Shown: one piece after another, positions 34,639-43,439 of the stretch
Layout: every line of letters begins with the position of its first letter
Position numbering within the stretch: position 1 is the first letter of the stretch
Assembly: GCA_023254175.1 (NCBI GenBank)
Contig: JALQYJ010000111.1
Span: forward strand, 26,165-90,164
From: Runella sp.
GTDB taxonomy: Bacteria; Bacteroidota; Bacteroidia; Cytophagales; Spirosomataceae
Length of the DNA: 64,000 bases
Reading direction: 5' to 3'
Program-made: the position numbers and the translations under genes
The notes under the pieces: generated by a model
The model's database searches: none
Seen by the model: the letters and a program-made list of their open reading frames with translations, nothing else
Told to the model about the DNA's origin: nothing

Positions 34639-36072
34639 ATGTTTAAGTATGCAGCAATTAGCTCAGTGGCAGTAACCATGATTTTGGCTAACCAACTGAC
34701 ATTCAAATCCCAGCCTATTTCTGAATATGTGGCTACTCCAACTATTTTAGAAACGGCCGCTAATAACTACAAAAACTTTTGCTCGGGTTGTCACGGCGAA
34801 AAAGTAGAAATGTTTGTCGACCGACAATGGAAACACGGCAAGGCGAAAGATGATTTAATCAAAAGTATTACCAACGGTTACCCCGATAATGGGATGCCTG
34901 CCTGGGGTAAATCACTCAAAAAAGAGGATATCGACGCCCTGGCTGATTATATATTGGAAGGACTGGACAAAGCAAGCAAGTACAGTTTTGCCAGTAAGCC
35001 TAAGTCGAACATCTTTACCTCGGAAGCTATGACCGTAAAACTCGATACCATTGCTAGTGGGTTGAGCAGTGCGTGGGGGATGGTATTTTTGCCCGATGGC
35101 GATATGCTCATCACCGACCGCAATGGAAGCATTTATAGGGTTGACAGAAATAAACAAAAGGAACAAGTAACAGGCGGGCCAGAGGTATTAGCTGAAGGGC
35201 AAGGGGGGCTCTTGGACGTAGAACTTCACCCGAAGTTCCCCCAAAACCAGCTGATTTATTTCTCGTATTCGGCGTTTAAAATGGTAGATGGCGTCAAACT
35301 TTCGACAACTGCTGTTATGCGCGCCCGACTTATGGGAAATATGCTTACCGACCAAAAAGTGATATTTGAAGCACTGCCATACTTAAAAACTCGCCATCAT
35401 TACGGTTCACGTTTGGAGTTTGATCGCAATGGCTTATTGTTTGTGTCGGTGGGTGATCGTGGGCAACATCAGCCACTTTTTCCGCAAATGGTTGATAATG
35501 CTTGTGGAAAAATACACCGAATCAACGACGATGGAAGCATCCCAGCTGACAATCCGTATGCTAAACAAGACAAGGCGATTGCCTCGATTTATTCGTTTGG
35601 ACATCGCAATCCGCAAGGATTGGCCATGCACCCCATTACGGGTGAAATGTGGGAACACGAACACGGTCCACGCGGAGGCGATGAGCTGAACCTGATTAAC
35701 AAAAATACCAATTATGGTTGGCCAGTGATTTCGTATGGCATCAATTACGATGGAACCGTACTGACCCCCCTCACGGCCAAAGAAGGAATGACACAGCCTA
35801 ATTTGTACTGGATTCCATCGATTGGCCCCAGTGGAATGGTGTTTGTAACGGGTGATAAATACCCTGCTTGGAAAGGAGATTTGCTAGTGGGTTCTCTGCG
35901 TTTTAAATACCTCAACCGCTGTAAAATGGAAAACGGTAAAGTGGTGAAAGAAGAAATTTTGCTCGAAAACCTCGGACGTCTACGTAACGTCCAAATGGGT
36001 CGCGATGGTTATATTTATGTAGGAGTCGAAGACCCAGGGTATGTATTTCGGTTAGTACCTGTCAAAAAATAA
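34639..36072 (+). CDS. Cytochrome c - PQQ-type sugar dehydrogenase fusion, secreted
   Basis: The 477-residue protein has an N-terminal leader and then a small cytochrome c domain with the haem site C48-SG-C51-H52 and likely axial Met86 in GMPAWG. From about 130 onward it is a soluble glucose/sorbosone dehydrogenase propeller (GSDH): GLSSAWGMVFLPDGDMLITDR, GGLLDVELHPKFPQN, HHYGSRLEFDRNGLLFVSVGDRG, GHRNPQGLAMHP, EHGPRGGDELNLI and NYGWPVISYG. It should oxidise an aldose-type sugar in the periplasm with PQQ and calcium and pass electrons to its own haem. No pqq synthesis genes are in the window. It is a single gene, with a 23-bp palindrome upstream. Confidence 0.88.
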   Translation: MFKYAAISSVAVTMILANQLTFKSQPISEYVATPTILETAANNYKNFCSGCHGEKVEMFVDRQWKHGKAKDDLIKSITNGYPDNGMPAWGKSLKKEDIDALADYILEGLDKASKYSFASKPKSNIFTSEAMTVKLDTIASGLSSAWGMVFLPDGDMLITDRNGSIYRVDRNKQKEQVTGGPEVLAEGQGGLLDVELHPKFPQNQLIYFSYSAFKMVDGVKLSTTAVMRARLMGNMLTDQKVIFEALPYLKTRHHYGSRLEFDRNGLLFVSVGDRGQHQPLFPQMVDNACGKIHRINDDGSIPADNPYAKQDKAIASIYSFGHRNPQGLAMHPITGEMWEHEHGPRGGDELNLINKNTNYGWPVISYGINYDGTVLTPLTAKEGMTQPNLYWIPSIGPSGMVFVTGDKYPAWKGDLLVGSLRFKYLNRCKMENGKVVKEEILLENLGRLRNVQMGRDGYIYVGVEDPGYVFRLVPVKK

Positions 36073-36162
36073 TGGTGGCTCGGGTTCTATAAAGGTTTTG
36101 CCTTTCCGAGGATGCTTTTTTAATGCGTTTAACTGGAGCCATATCTACTTTTCAAAGGGGTG

Positions 36163-36195
36163 TTGGAGGTTTAGTAAACTTTCCTTGTACTTTTG
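36163..36195 (+). promoter_or_regulatory. Candidate promoter of mrp
   Basis: TACTTTTG (36188-36195) fits TAnnTTTG exactly; TTG at 36163-36165 is 22 bases upstream. The start codon is 28 bases downstream. Confidence 0.45.
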
Positions 36196-36222
36196 GGGTT
36201 AGTTAAAAAATTGTCATTATAA

Positions 36223-37329
36223 ATGGGTGACCTAACTATTAACAAAGAAAAGATTCTTCAAGCGCTCAGTACTGTACAAGAGCCAGACCTTAAAAAAGAC
36301 CTTGTGACACTCGGAATGATTCGAGATGTAGAAACAGGGATAGATTCGGTAAGTTTTACGGTGGTACTAACAACCCCCGCTTGCCCGTTGAAAGAACTCA
36401 TTCGTAAAGATTGTACGGAGGCTATTCACAAGTTTTTTGGCAATCATATTCGGGTTAATGTAAATATGACGGCCGACATTACTACCTCACGTTCGGGGGG
36501 GGCTGTGATGCCGCAAGTAAAAAATATCATAGCGATTGCTTCGGGTAAAGGCGGCGTTGGTAAATCGACAGTTACGGCCAATTTGGCGATGGCGTTGTTT
36601 CGGTCAGGGGCCAAAGTTGGAATTTTGGATGCTGATATTTATGGCCCATCCATGCCCGTGATGTTTGGCGCTGAAGATATGCAGCCCAGTATTGTCTCGC
36701 GTGATGGACGTAATTTAATGATGCCGATTCAACAATGGGGTATCAAACTCATTTCGATGGGCTTTTTGGTTCCTGCTGATAGCGCAACGGTTTGGCGTGG
36801 CCCGATGGCCAGCACGGCGCTCCGTCAGTTGATTGGTGATGTAGAGTGGGGCGAATTAGATTATTTGCTGATTGACCTACCTCCCGGAACGAGCGATATT
36901 CACTTGACATTGGTACAAGCATTACCAGTTACTGGAGCGGTGATTGTGACAACGCCACAAAAAGTTGCTTTGGCCGATGCTATTAAAGGTTTGGCGATGT
37001 TTCGTCAGCCCCAAATCAACGTGCCTATTCTTGGGGTAGTTGAAAACATGGCCTACTTTACCCCTGCTGAACTTCCGAATAACAAGTATTTCTTATTTGG
37101 GAAAGATGGAGGAAAAGAACTAGCTTCCAAATTTAATGTTCCTGTCATTGGCCAAATTCCGCTGGTACAAGGAATTCGTGAAGGAGGAGACGAAGGGCGG
37201 CCTGCCTTTTTGAGTGAAGATGAAATTACTAAAGTGGCTTTTCAAGAAGCAGCCGAAAACTTGGCGCAGCAGGTGGCTATTCGAAATGCGACTCAAGCCA
37301 AGACCAAACAAGTGGAGATTCGGGTATAG
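36223..37329 (+). CDS. mrp: Mrp/NBP35 (ApbC) Fe-S cluster carrier ATPase
   Basis: The 368-residue protein has an N-terminal MIP18/DUF59 domain (about 5-85, with TTPACPLKE) followed by a ParA-like P-loop domain: GKGGVGKST at 108-116, DADIYGPSMP, and DLPPGTSDIHLTL. The family binds and transfers Fe-S clusters in the cytoplasm. The C-terminal Cys-x-x-Cys that bridges the cluster in E. coli Mrp is absent; the region reads ENMAYFTPAELPNNKYFLFG. It lies 74 bases before a NifU-domain gene on the same strand, which fits a shared role in Fe-S assembly. Confidence 0.93.
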   Translation: MGDLTINKEKILQALSTVQEPDLKKDLVTLGMIRDVETGIDSVSFTVVLTTPACPLKELIRKDCTEAIHKFFGNHIRVNVNMTADITTSRSGGAVMPQVKNIIAIASGKGGVGKSTVTANLAMALFRSGAKVGILDADIYGPSMPVMFGAEDMQPSIVSRDGRNLMMPIQQWGIKLISMGFLVPADSATVWRGPMASTALRQLIGDVEWGELDYLLIDLPPGTSDIHLTLVQALPVTGAVIVTTPQKVALADAIKGLAMFRQPQINVPILGVVENMAYFTPAELPNNKYFLFGKDGGKELASKFNVPVIGQIPLVQGIREGGDEGRPAFLSEDEITKVAFQEAAENLAQQVAIRNATQAKTKQVEIRV

Positions 37330-37403
37330 AATGCTTGAAACCTTGATTCGCAACTGAAAAATTCACAAATTAGCGTTTTAATCACAGGTTAATACCAATA
37401 TTC

Positions 37404-37652
37404 ATGGAAGAATTACATTCACGCGTCGAAAATGCCCTCAATAGTATTCGTCCTTACTTGGAAGCGGATGGAGGCAACGTAAAAGTAAAAGAGATTACGG
37501 ACGATATGACTGTAAAACTGGAGTTAATGGGTGCTTGCAGTTCATGCCCGATGTCTTCGATGACGTTTAAGGCAGGATTGGAAGAGGCTATTTTGAAATC
37601 GGTTCCCGAAATCAAAAAAGTGGAAGCCCTCAATCTGACGCCTGCGTTTTAG
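37404..37652 (+). CDS. NifU C-terminal (Nfu) domain Fe-S scaffold protein
   Basis: The 82-residue single-domain protein carries the Nfu signature: RPYLEADGGNVKV at 16-28 and the cluster site GACSSCPMSS with Cys45 and Cys48. Nfu proteins hold a cluster between two monomers and deliver it to targets. It follows mrp closely and ends at a terminator shared with the convergent MBL gene. Confidence 0.94.
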   Translation: MEELHSRVENALNSIRPYLEADGGNVKVKEITDDMTVKLELMGACSSCPMSSMTFKAGLEEAILKSVPEIKKVEALNLTPAF

Positions 37653-37701
37653 GCAAAGTATTCGTGTAGATAGTTTGATGGATTGAAAAAAACTCTTTCT
37701 A

Positions 37702-37747
37702 ACAAAAAGCGCTTCTGAGTTGTGGACTTAGAAGCGCTTTTTGTTTT
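37702..37747. terminator. Bidirectional terminator
   Basis: Stem AAAAAGCGCTTCT / AGAAGCGCTTTTT with a 14-base loop separates the convergent nfu and MBL-fold genes. Confidence 0.9.
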
Positions 37748-37755
37748 GAAAACCT

Positions 37756-38862
37756 TTATTTCCACCAAGTTTTTGTAGGATAGTGGTGATTAATTTCTAT
37801 TACTTCACCAATCATGGGAGTGGTAATAGGTTGCTGAAGTTCTTGAGCTTTTTTGGTAACTCGCTCAATGGGGTCGGTCCAAGAGTGTAACGCAAGGGTA
37901 AATTTAGCCCAGTGAACAGGAAGGAGGGTCTTCGCTTTTAGTTCAACAGCAGCTTGTGCAACTTCTTCGGGCATCATATGAATGTATTTCCACATTGGGT
38001 TGTACTGCCCACATTCTAAAATTGCTAGGTCAAACGGCCCGTATTTTTCGCCAATTTCTTTAAAATGGGTATCGAATCCTGAGTCTCCCCCCAAGTACAA
38101 ATTGTGATGAGGAGTTTTGAGAATAAAGGATGACCAAAACGTTTGTGCACGCTTAAATCCTCTACCCGAAAAATGGCGTGCGGGCGCAGCGGTGATTTTC
38201 AATGAATCGGCAATGGTTATTTGGTCCCACCAATCTAATTCCTTGATTTTTGACGCACTGTATCCCCAAGATTGTAAATGCGAACCCACACCCAATGAAG
38301 TAACGACTTGTTTTACTTTGGGTAAAAGGGCTTTGACAGTAGGGTAATCAAGATGATCGTAGTGGTCGTGTGAAATAATGAGGAGGTCGAGCGGTGGAAA
38401 ATCATCGACGGAGTAGACGTTACTTCCCGCATAGTTGCCCCCAAAAAAAGAAATAGGAGAGGCGTGACCGCTAAAAACAGGGTCAACCAAAATGTTTTTT
38501 CCTGCAATACGAATAAAATAAGACGAATGCCCAAACCAAACCACCATTGGAGCGTTGGTATGTAGGTTTTTTAAATCCGTTTTTACCGAAGGAAGGGGAT
38601 GAGTTGGTTCTTTGTTGTCAACTTTGACAAAATAGGCTTTGAGAATATCCCAATAGGTAGTACCCTCGGCGAGGTCAGGAGTAAGGTTTTGGTTTTGAAA
38701 CCCTTTTTCTTTGAATTGAGAAGATTGTTGAACTCGTTGTGCGTGTTCACCTTCGGGATTTTTTCCAAATTGTGGCTGTTGCATGTAAAAATAACCTCCT
38801 AAAGCGAGGGATGCCAAAATAATAAATGTTGTCATCATGGTTGTTTTAAATTTACGAGACAT
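37756..38862 (-). CDS. MBL-fold metal hydrolase, NAPE-PLD/UlaG-like, membrane-anchored
   Basis: The 368-residue protein has one N-terminal hydrophobic segment (about 9-26, TTFIILASLALGGYFYM) that could be a signal anchor. The metallo-beta-lactamase motifs are all present: MVVWFGHSSYFIRIAGKNILVDPVF, SHDHYDHLDY (H-x-H-x-D-H), PARHFSGRG, LGGDSGFD and LPVHWAKF. This arrangement is that of bacterial relatives of N-acyl-phosphatidylethanolamine phospholipase D. A phospholipid substrate is plausible but unproved. It is 9 bases downstream of a tetR gene and probably under its control. Confidence 0.86.
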   Translation of the reverse strand: MSRKFKTTMMTTFIILASLALGGYFYMQQPQFGKNPEGEHAQRVQQSSQFKEKGFQNQNLTPDLAEGTTYWDILKAYFVKVDNKEPTHPLPSVKTDLKNLHTNAPMVVWFGHSSYFIRIAGKNILVDPVFSGHASPISFFGGNYAGSNVYSVDDFPPLDLLIISHDHYDHLDYPTVKALLPKVKQVVTSLGVGSHLQSWGYSASKIKELDWWDQITIADSLKITAAPARHFSGRGFKRAQTFWSSFILKTPHHNLYLGGDSGFDTHFKEIGEKYGPFDLAILECGQYNPMWKYIHMMPEEVAQAAVELKAKTLLPVHWAKFTLALHSWTDPIERVTKKAQELQQPITTPMIGEVIEINHHYPTKTWWK

Positions 38863-38871
38863 GTGTCGGTA

Positions 38872-39411
38872 TTAGTTGGGATATTTACTTTTAAGAAAAG
38901 CAAGGGTGGTTTCTATAGATTCGGGAGAAGGCGAAAGAGCGAGTTGGTGACTAAAACCATCCAATAACATCATCAACACCTTGACCTCCTGTGCGGGCTC
39001 TGCATACCCAAGTGCCCTAAAAGCATCGGTAAGGGCTTGTATTACTTTTAATTGCGCAGGACTGGGGGTATAGGATTGGTTTTTGTACTTTTTTTGCCAC
39101 TTGAGCGAAAATTGAAGCATCCAAAACTCCCGTTCTTCTTGAAAAAGTTTGACGGGCAATTCGAGCGTTGCGTGGATTTGGTCGATGGGATTAGTCAGCT
39201 GTAAAATGCGCTCGGCATTGGTACGGAGCCGTTCTTCGCTCATTGCAACGATGGCGTCCATGAGACCATCTTTATTAGTAAAATGGCGAAAAATCAACCC
39301 TTCCGATACACCCGCTTCTTTGGCAATGAGGCTAGTAGGGGTAGTATCAAATCCTTTCTCGGCAAAAAGGCGAAGGGCAGTTACTAAAATAAGTTCTTGT
39401 TTTTCGGTCAT
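38872..39411 (-). CDS. TetR/AcrR family transcriptional regulator
   Basis: The 179-residue protein has an N-terminal helix-turn-helix at about 8-52: LILVTALRLFAEKGFDTTPTSLIAKEAGVSEGLIFRHFTNKDGL. The C-terminal ligand-binding part is divergent and untyped. It is the first gene of a two-gene unit with the MBL hydrolase. A perfect inverted repeat just upstream (39423-39438) is a likely autoregulatory operator. This context suggests that the ligand is related to the hydrolase substrate. Confidence 0.92.
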   Translation of the reverse strand: MTEKQELILVTALRLFAEKGFDTTPTSLIAKEAGVSEGLIFRHFTNKDGLMDAIVAMSEERLRTNAERILQLTNPIDQIHATLELPVKLFQEEREFWMLQFSLKWQKKYKNQSYTPSPAQLKVIQALTDAFRALGYAEPAQEVKVLMMLLDGFSHQLALSPSPESIETTLAFLKSKYPN

Positions 39412-39422
39412 TGTTTAATAAA

Positions 39423-39438
39423 AAGTGAGTAATCACTT
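39423..39438. promoter_or_regulatory. Likely TetR operator
   Basis: AAGTGA-GTAA-TCACTT is a perfect 6+4+6 inverted repeat 12 bases before the tetR start codon, with the TGAGTAATCACT core common in TetR/AcrR operators. The position would let the regulator block its own promoter. Confidence 0.6.
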
Positions 39439-39545
39439 ACAAAACTAGCCGATGCGTAGAATGGTTCAAAAAGGCGCATTTTTTTCTTGGGTGTGTCGAA
39501 GATGCGAGGCCGAGGATGTCCCGAATTGGGGTTCGAGACACTCGC

Positions 39546-40070
39546 TTATGGGCGCCAGTCTTTTAAAATGCCAGCGTGGTCGTTTTGGAGCAATCGCTCA
39601 AACAATAGGGCAGTCGCAGAGGCGTCGCCCATGGCGCGGTGGTGATTGACGTGGCGGATTTGGAGGTCTCGACAAATATTTCCCAGACTATACGATTTAT
39701 AGCCAGGAAAAATCTTGCGAGTCAATTTTACGGTACATAAGGTATCACGTTTGAAATATTCATCAAGACGGTTGAACTCGCGTTGTACAAAGCCATAGTC
39801 AAAGGAGGCATTGTGGGCGACAAAGGCGGCATTGAGCGTCATTCGTCGGACTTCGTCGGCGATTTCTTCAAATGTTGGGGCATCTTTGACCATTTCGTTG
39901 TTGATACCCGTCAGTTGGGTAATAAAATTAGGAATCCAACATTGGGGATTAATCAAACTTTGGTAAGAATCTATGACTTGGGTGCCATCATGGCGAATTA
40001 TCGCGATTTCAGTAATACGGCTTGTGGCGTAAGCACCCCCTGTGGTTTCAATATCAATAATGGAAAACAT
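39546..40070 (-). CDS. DnaQ-like DEDDh 3'-5' exonuclease
   Basis: I start at ATG 40070-40068 (174 residues), where the exonuclease domain begins immediately; a longer frame would add 43 residues unlike the family. The catalytic residues are visible: Asp6 and Glu8 in FSIIDIETTGG, Asp91 in HNASFDYGFV, His144 and Asp149 in HHRAMGDASAT. It resembles the epsilon-subunit/PolC-type exonuclease family used for proofreading or RNA/DNA trimming. There is no adjacent polymerase, so its role as proofreader is unproved; several Bacteroidota encode such stand-alone enzymes, sometimes fused to a UvrC-type GIY-YIG domain (absent here). Confidence 0.9.
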   Translation of the reverse strand: MFSIIDIETTGGAYATSRITEIAIIRHDGTQVIDSYQSLINPQCWIPNFITQLTGINNEMVKDAPTFEEIADEVRRMTLNAAFVAHNASFDYGFVQREFNRLDEYFKRDTLCTVKLTRKIFPGYKSYSLGNICRDLQIRHVNHHRAMGDASATALLFERLLQNDHAGILKDWRP

Positions 40071-40242
40071 ATATCTATAATAAACTAAGCTGCGAAAATA
40101 CGGGAAAATTGCGGGAAGTGAAGGGTAGTTTTCCCCTTGAATTATCAAAGGCAGACAAGGGATTTTGGCACTGCAATTCACTAACTCTCTGCTAGTCATG
40201 AAAGTGGATAAGCTTACATTTACCTAAAAAGGCGTAGCTGGT

Positions 40243-40449
40243 TTGCGCCTGCCATGTATTGGCGGAAAAATATTTGTACCATTGAGCGAACTTGTTCGAT
40301 TAGAAGGGCGGCGGAACTATACATTCATCGTCAATTTAGTGCACGTTTCGGTTGGGGTGGATAGGAACATTTGCCAAAAAGATGGATTTACGACCTCTAT
40401 TGCGCGGAGAAGAGCCAAGCAGCTCGCCCTGCTTATGCGAGCTGCTTGA
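40243..40449 (+). pseudogene. LytTR DNA-binding protein with an internal deletion
   Basis: The 68-codon frame begins at TTG 40243. Residues 1-27 (RLPCIGGKIFVPLSELVRLE-GRRNYT) match the start of small LytTR proteins of Cytophagales, and residues 28-64 (FIVNLVHVSVGVDRNICQKD-GFTTSIARRRAKQLALL) match the end of a LytTR domain (normally preceded by F-x-R-x-H-K/R-S). The roughly 30-residue middle of the beta-beta-alpha core is missing, so the join is in frame but the fold should be broken. I regard it as a decaying gene. Its 3' end lies in a hairpin shared with the convergent nuclease gene. Confidence 0.55.
40417..40447. terminator. Hairpin between convergent genes
   Basis: Perfect 11-bp stem AAGCAGCTCGC / GCGAGCTGCTT, loop of 9. 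No strong T-run follows on either strand, so termination may be weak or Rho-assisted; the right arm reaches the stop codon of the LytTR remnant. Confidence 0.55.
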
Positions 40450-40478
40450 TAGTTTACTCTCAGGTGGTGATTCCTACA

Positions 40479-43439
40479 CTATCGGCCGCAAATTTCCCTA
40501 AAATCACAAAACTGGCAAACCGTTAAATAGTCGGTTTTTCGAAAAGGTTCGTTGGGATTTAAAAGCTTATCGACAACGAATGAGCGTAGGTATTTTTCGG
40601 ATTGTTCAACGTACGACTCGGCGTCTTGGGTATCGTCAAATTTGAGAGGATTATAGATAAAACCGCGTTTGATATTGCGTAGTGAATAAAAACCAGAAGT
40701 TACTTCGTAAATATCCAAATGAAACTCTCTTCCCCGTAAACGTAGCCCTTTTTCGCGCAGCATTTGTTTATAAATTAGGTATTGATAAATCCATAACTGC
40801 CTGATTTTTTCATGGTTTGAATTGTCACCTGAGTTCATGATGTGTTCAAGATTGTCGGGGGTAACTTTGGGTAGTTGTTCGATTTTACCCGTTTTATAAT
40901 CGGCAACTCTTATGACGTTGTCAATGAGTTCGACACGGTCAATTTTTCCCGCAATTTTTATTGAAAATGTGTTGTTAGATGATTCAATATCAAGGGTAGC
41001 AACCATTTTTTGTTCGGTGGCCAATACAGTAAGGTTTTCTTCGTCTTGGCGTTGTTGTTTGAGAAAATCTAGGACGGTTTGTTGTGCTACCTTGTACAAA
41101 AGGCGATTGATGCCTGAATCGGGGTCGTAACCACGAAACAGTTTGGCAAATTCTTCCCGCAAGATGACTTTTATCTCGGTATCGCTTATGGGTGTTCCGT
41201 CCATTAAATACTCAATGTCAATCCGTTCTAACACACTATGTATCCACGAACCAAAATCAGCAGCACCCATTCGTTCTTCTACTTCTTCGTCTTCGGATAC
41301 CCCTGCTACTCGACTAAAATAATACTGAAGAGAGCATTTAAGGTACTGGTTTAGATGGGTTGCGTATAGACCACCGTTAGCGAGTATATTCTTTAAAAAC
41401 GCTATCGTTTCGGGTGTTTTGGGAACGTTCCAGTCGTGGTTTAAGGCTTGTTTTGGGTCTACTGTTTCCACTAAGGAGGTATCTAACCCTTGAAACATAA
41501 CTACGTGTTCTGTAAACTGGATATTTTTATTGGCTTTCGGGACAAGCTCGTGCTCTAATTGTAAAATAAATCGACTTTTTTCTCCTCCATTGTACGTATT
41601 AGCATCGGTTACGTAGACCAAATGAACGTCGTTGGCGCGCTGTAAAAGCCGATAAAAATGGTACGACATGACAGCATCTTGGTCGCTATACACGGGCAGA
41701 CCAGCCTCTTTAGCAATGTCTAATGGAATCAATGAATTTTGACGTTTGGTCGTAGGGAAAACGCCTTCGTTCATCGATAAAATAATGATTCTTTCAAAGT
41801 CTAAAGCTCTGGTTTCTAGCATTCCTAGGATTTGAAGCGGACTGACAGGCTCGCCACTGAACGGGATGCGAGTTTGTCGGATAAGTTCGTACAAAAATGC
41901 TTTGAAAGTACGTAGATTTAGCTTTTCGACGTGTTTTTTACTGAGGGTAGTTTCGAGCTTTTTGAGTAAGGTATAAAACAAGTACAAATATTCCGTTTCA
42001 ATTGCATTTTGGGTGTCCTTATATACCTCTCTCAGAATATCAATTAGGTCATAAAATACCTTGATGACGGTATTTGGGTTATCGTCCCAGCGGCTAAAAA
42101 GGGTTTTGAAAAGTGGATGCTGCTGTCCCCATTCGAGCAATTGAGCGGGGTCTAGGTAGACCAAATTTCGTTGCTGTATTTCACGAATCGTCACTTGAAT
42201 GATGGTTTCGGTAGAAACGTCACGGTTTTGAAGTGCCAAAAATTCGTACCGTCGTATAAACGGGTGGTTTAGTACTTTCTGTACCGTTCGGTGATTGAAT
42301 TTGGGAATTTTAATGGCCCGTCCGTCTTTTGCCCTAAACTCCGCAATGGTAAGCTGAAGTTCAAATAGAGAGTCAATAATTGTGAACAACAGGGAGTTAC
42401 GTAGGGTAAGTCCCATGGTGACGTTCAGGTCGGTGATGGATTCGTCGAGCCCGTTGAGCATTGGTACAAGCAAATTTTCATCGGCTAAAACGATACCAAC
42501 GGGGCGTTGTTCTGTTCCACCTTGTCCTTCATTACACCATTGCAGGTAAAGTTCGCCCGCTACTTTTGCCTGCATTGAAGCATTCGGGACGGCATAGACG
42601 TGGATGTCTTTTTTGGTACTGAGTAACTGATTTTCACTCCATTTCCATTCGCCACCCCAAGCAGCATCGCGGTATTTTCGTAGAAATTTGCCCCCTTCAG
42701 CCAGCGGATTATCGCGCATATAATAATGGTCGGTATCCCAGAGTGCTTCGGCTTGTTTGGCATTAATAAGTTTCTTGATTATTGCTTCTTCGGCAGCGGT
42801 AAGGGCATTAAAGCCCACAAAATAAAAGCGCGGAGTGGAGAGGGATTCTTTGGTAAGCAATAATTCATCGGCGTTTTTGACCAACTTTCGGTAGGCCATC
42901 CCACGGTAGGCTTGGTTTGTAGCTTCAAGGTGTTCGCGGAATAATAAATATACCTTTTTTAAATTGGCAAATAGCTCAAAATAAGCCTTTAATCGCTCTG
43001 ATTCAGTTGAAATAGTACTTTTAGGCCATTCTACTTTCCAGCGTTCGATGGCTTTAGCTTCGGTAATGTAGCTGAACAAATAATCTTCGTCAATCAGGTA
43101 TTGGTCAATCTGGTCAAAATCTCTAAGCAGCATACTGCCCCATTGCAAGTAACGGTCGAAGGTGATATTTTTATCAACTTTTTTGAATATATCATACAAC
43201 TCAAAGAGTAATGCCACATTATCGGCAATTTCAACTTTTGAGAACTCCGTCACAAAATCATCGATGGCCATTACACTGGGTGCAAGAAAGGGCTGAGGTG
43301 AACATTGAGCCAACGCTCGTTTGAAAAAATAACCAGCCCTTCGAGTAGGTAAAATAATATTGAGTTGCTCAAGTGATTGTATATCAGAGTGTTTGTCGAA
43401 GATATACCGAGCCGTTTTTTCTAAAAATGATTCAATCAT
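40479..43439 (-). CDS. AddB/RecB-like PD-(D/E)XK exonuclease with helicase-like N-terminus
   Basis: The 986-residue protein has an N-terminal half resembling an inactive superfamily-1 helicase of the AddB type (LNIILPTRRAGYFFKRAL near residue 26; MNEGVFP and SYHFYRLLQRA later). The nuclease domain near the C terminus has ADYKTGKIEQ, with the GKIDRVE strand before it. Cys975, Cys978 and Cys984 in VCQFCDFREICGR, plus a Cys near 700 (LKCSLQYYF), fit the C-x(n)-C-x-x-C-x5-C iron-sulfur site of AddB-type nucleases. The enzyme would resect double-strand breaks with an AddA/RecB-like partner, which is not in the window. The start ATG at 43439 is conserved-looking (MIESFLEKTARYIFDK). Confidence 0.82.
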   Translation of the reverse strand: MIESFLEKTARYIFDKHSDIQSLEQLNIILPTRRAGYFFKRALAQCSPQPFLAPSVMAIDDFVTEFSKVEIADNVALLFELYDIFKKVDKNITFDRYLQWGSMLLRDFDQIDQYLIDEDYLFSYITEAKAIERWKVEWPKSTISTESERLKAYFELFANLKKVYLLFREHLEATNQAYRGMAYRKLVKNADELLLTKESLSTPRFYFVGFNALTAAEEAIIKKLINAKQAEALWDTDHYYMRDNPLAEGGKFLRKYRDAAWGGEWKWSENQLLSTKKDIHVYAVPNASMQAKVAGELYLQWCNEGQGGTEQRPVGIVLADENLLVPMLNGLDESITDLNVTMGLTLRNSLLFTIIDSLFELQLTIAEFRAKDGRAIKIPKFNHRTVQKVLNHPFIRRYEFLALQNRDVSTETIIQVTIREIQQRNLVYLDPAQLLEWGQQHPLFKTLFSRWDDNPNTVIKVFYDLIDILREVYKDTQNAIETEYLYLFYTLLKKLETTLSKKHVEKLNLRTFKAFLYELIRQTRIPFSGEPVSPLQILGMLETRALDFERIIILSMNEGVFPTTKRQNSLIPLDIAKEAGLPVYSDQDAVMSYHFYRLLQRANDVHLVYVTDANTYNGGEKSRFILQLEHELVPKANKNIQFTEHVVMFQGLDTSLVETVDPKQALNHDWNVPKTPETIAFLKNILANGGLYATHLNQYLKCSLQYYFSRVAGVSEDEEVEERMGAADFGSWIHSVLERIDIEYLMDGTPISDTEIKVILREEFAKLFRGYDPDSGINRLLYKVAQQTVLDFLKQQRQDEENLTVLATEQKMVATLDIESSNNTFSIKIAGKIDRVELIDNVIRVADYKTGKIEQLPKVTPDNLEHIMNSGDNSNHEKIRQLWIYQYLIYKQMLREKGLRLRGREFHLDIYEVTSGFYSLRNIKRGFIYNPLKFDDTQDAESYVEQSEKYLRSFVVDKLLNPNEPFRKTDYLTVCQFCDFREICGR

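Noticed and set aside
39452..39649. Open frame of 65 codons running antisense into the DnaQ-like gene
   Set aside because: It is largely the complement of the exonuclease gene and has no family-like sequence.
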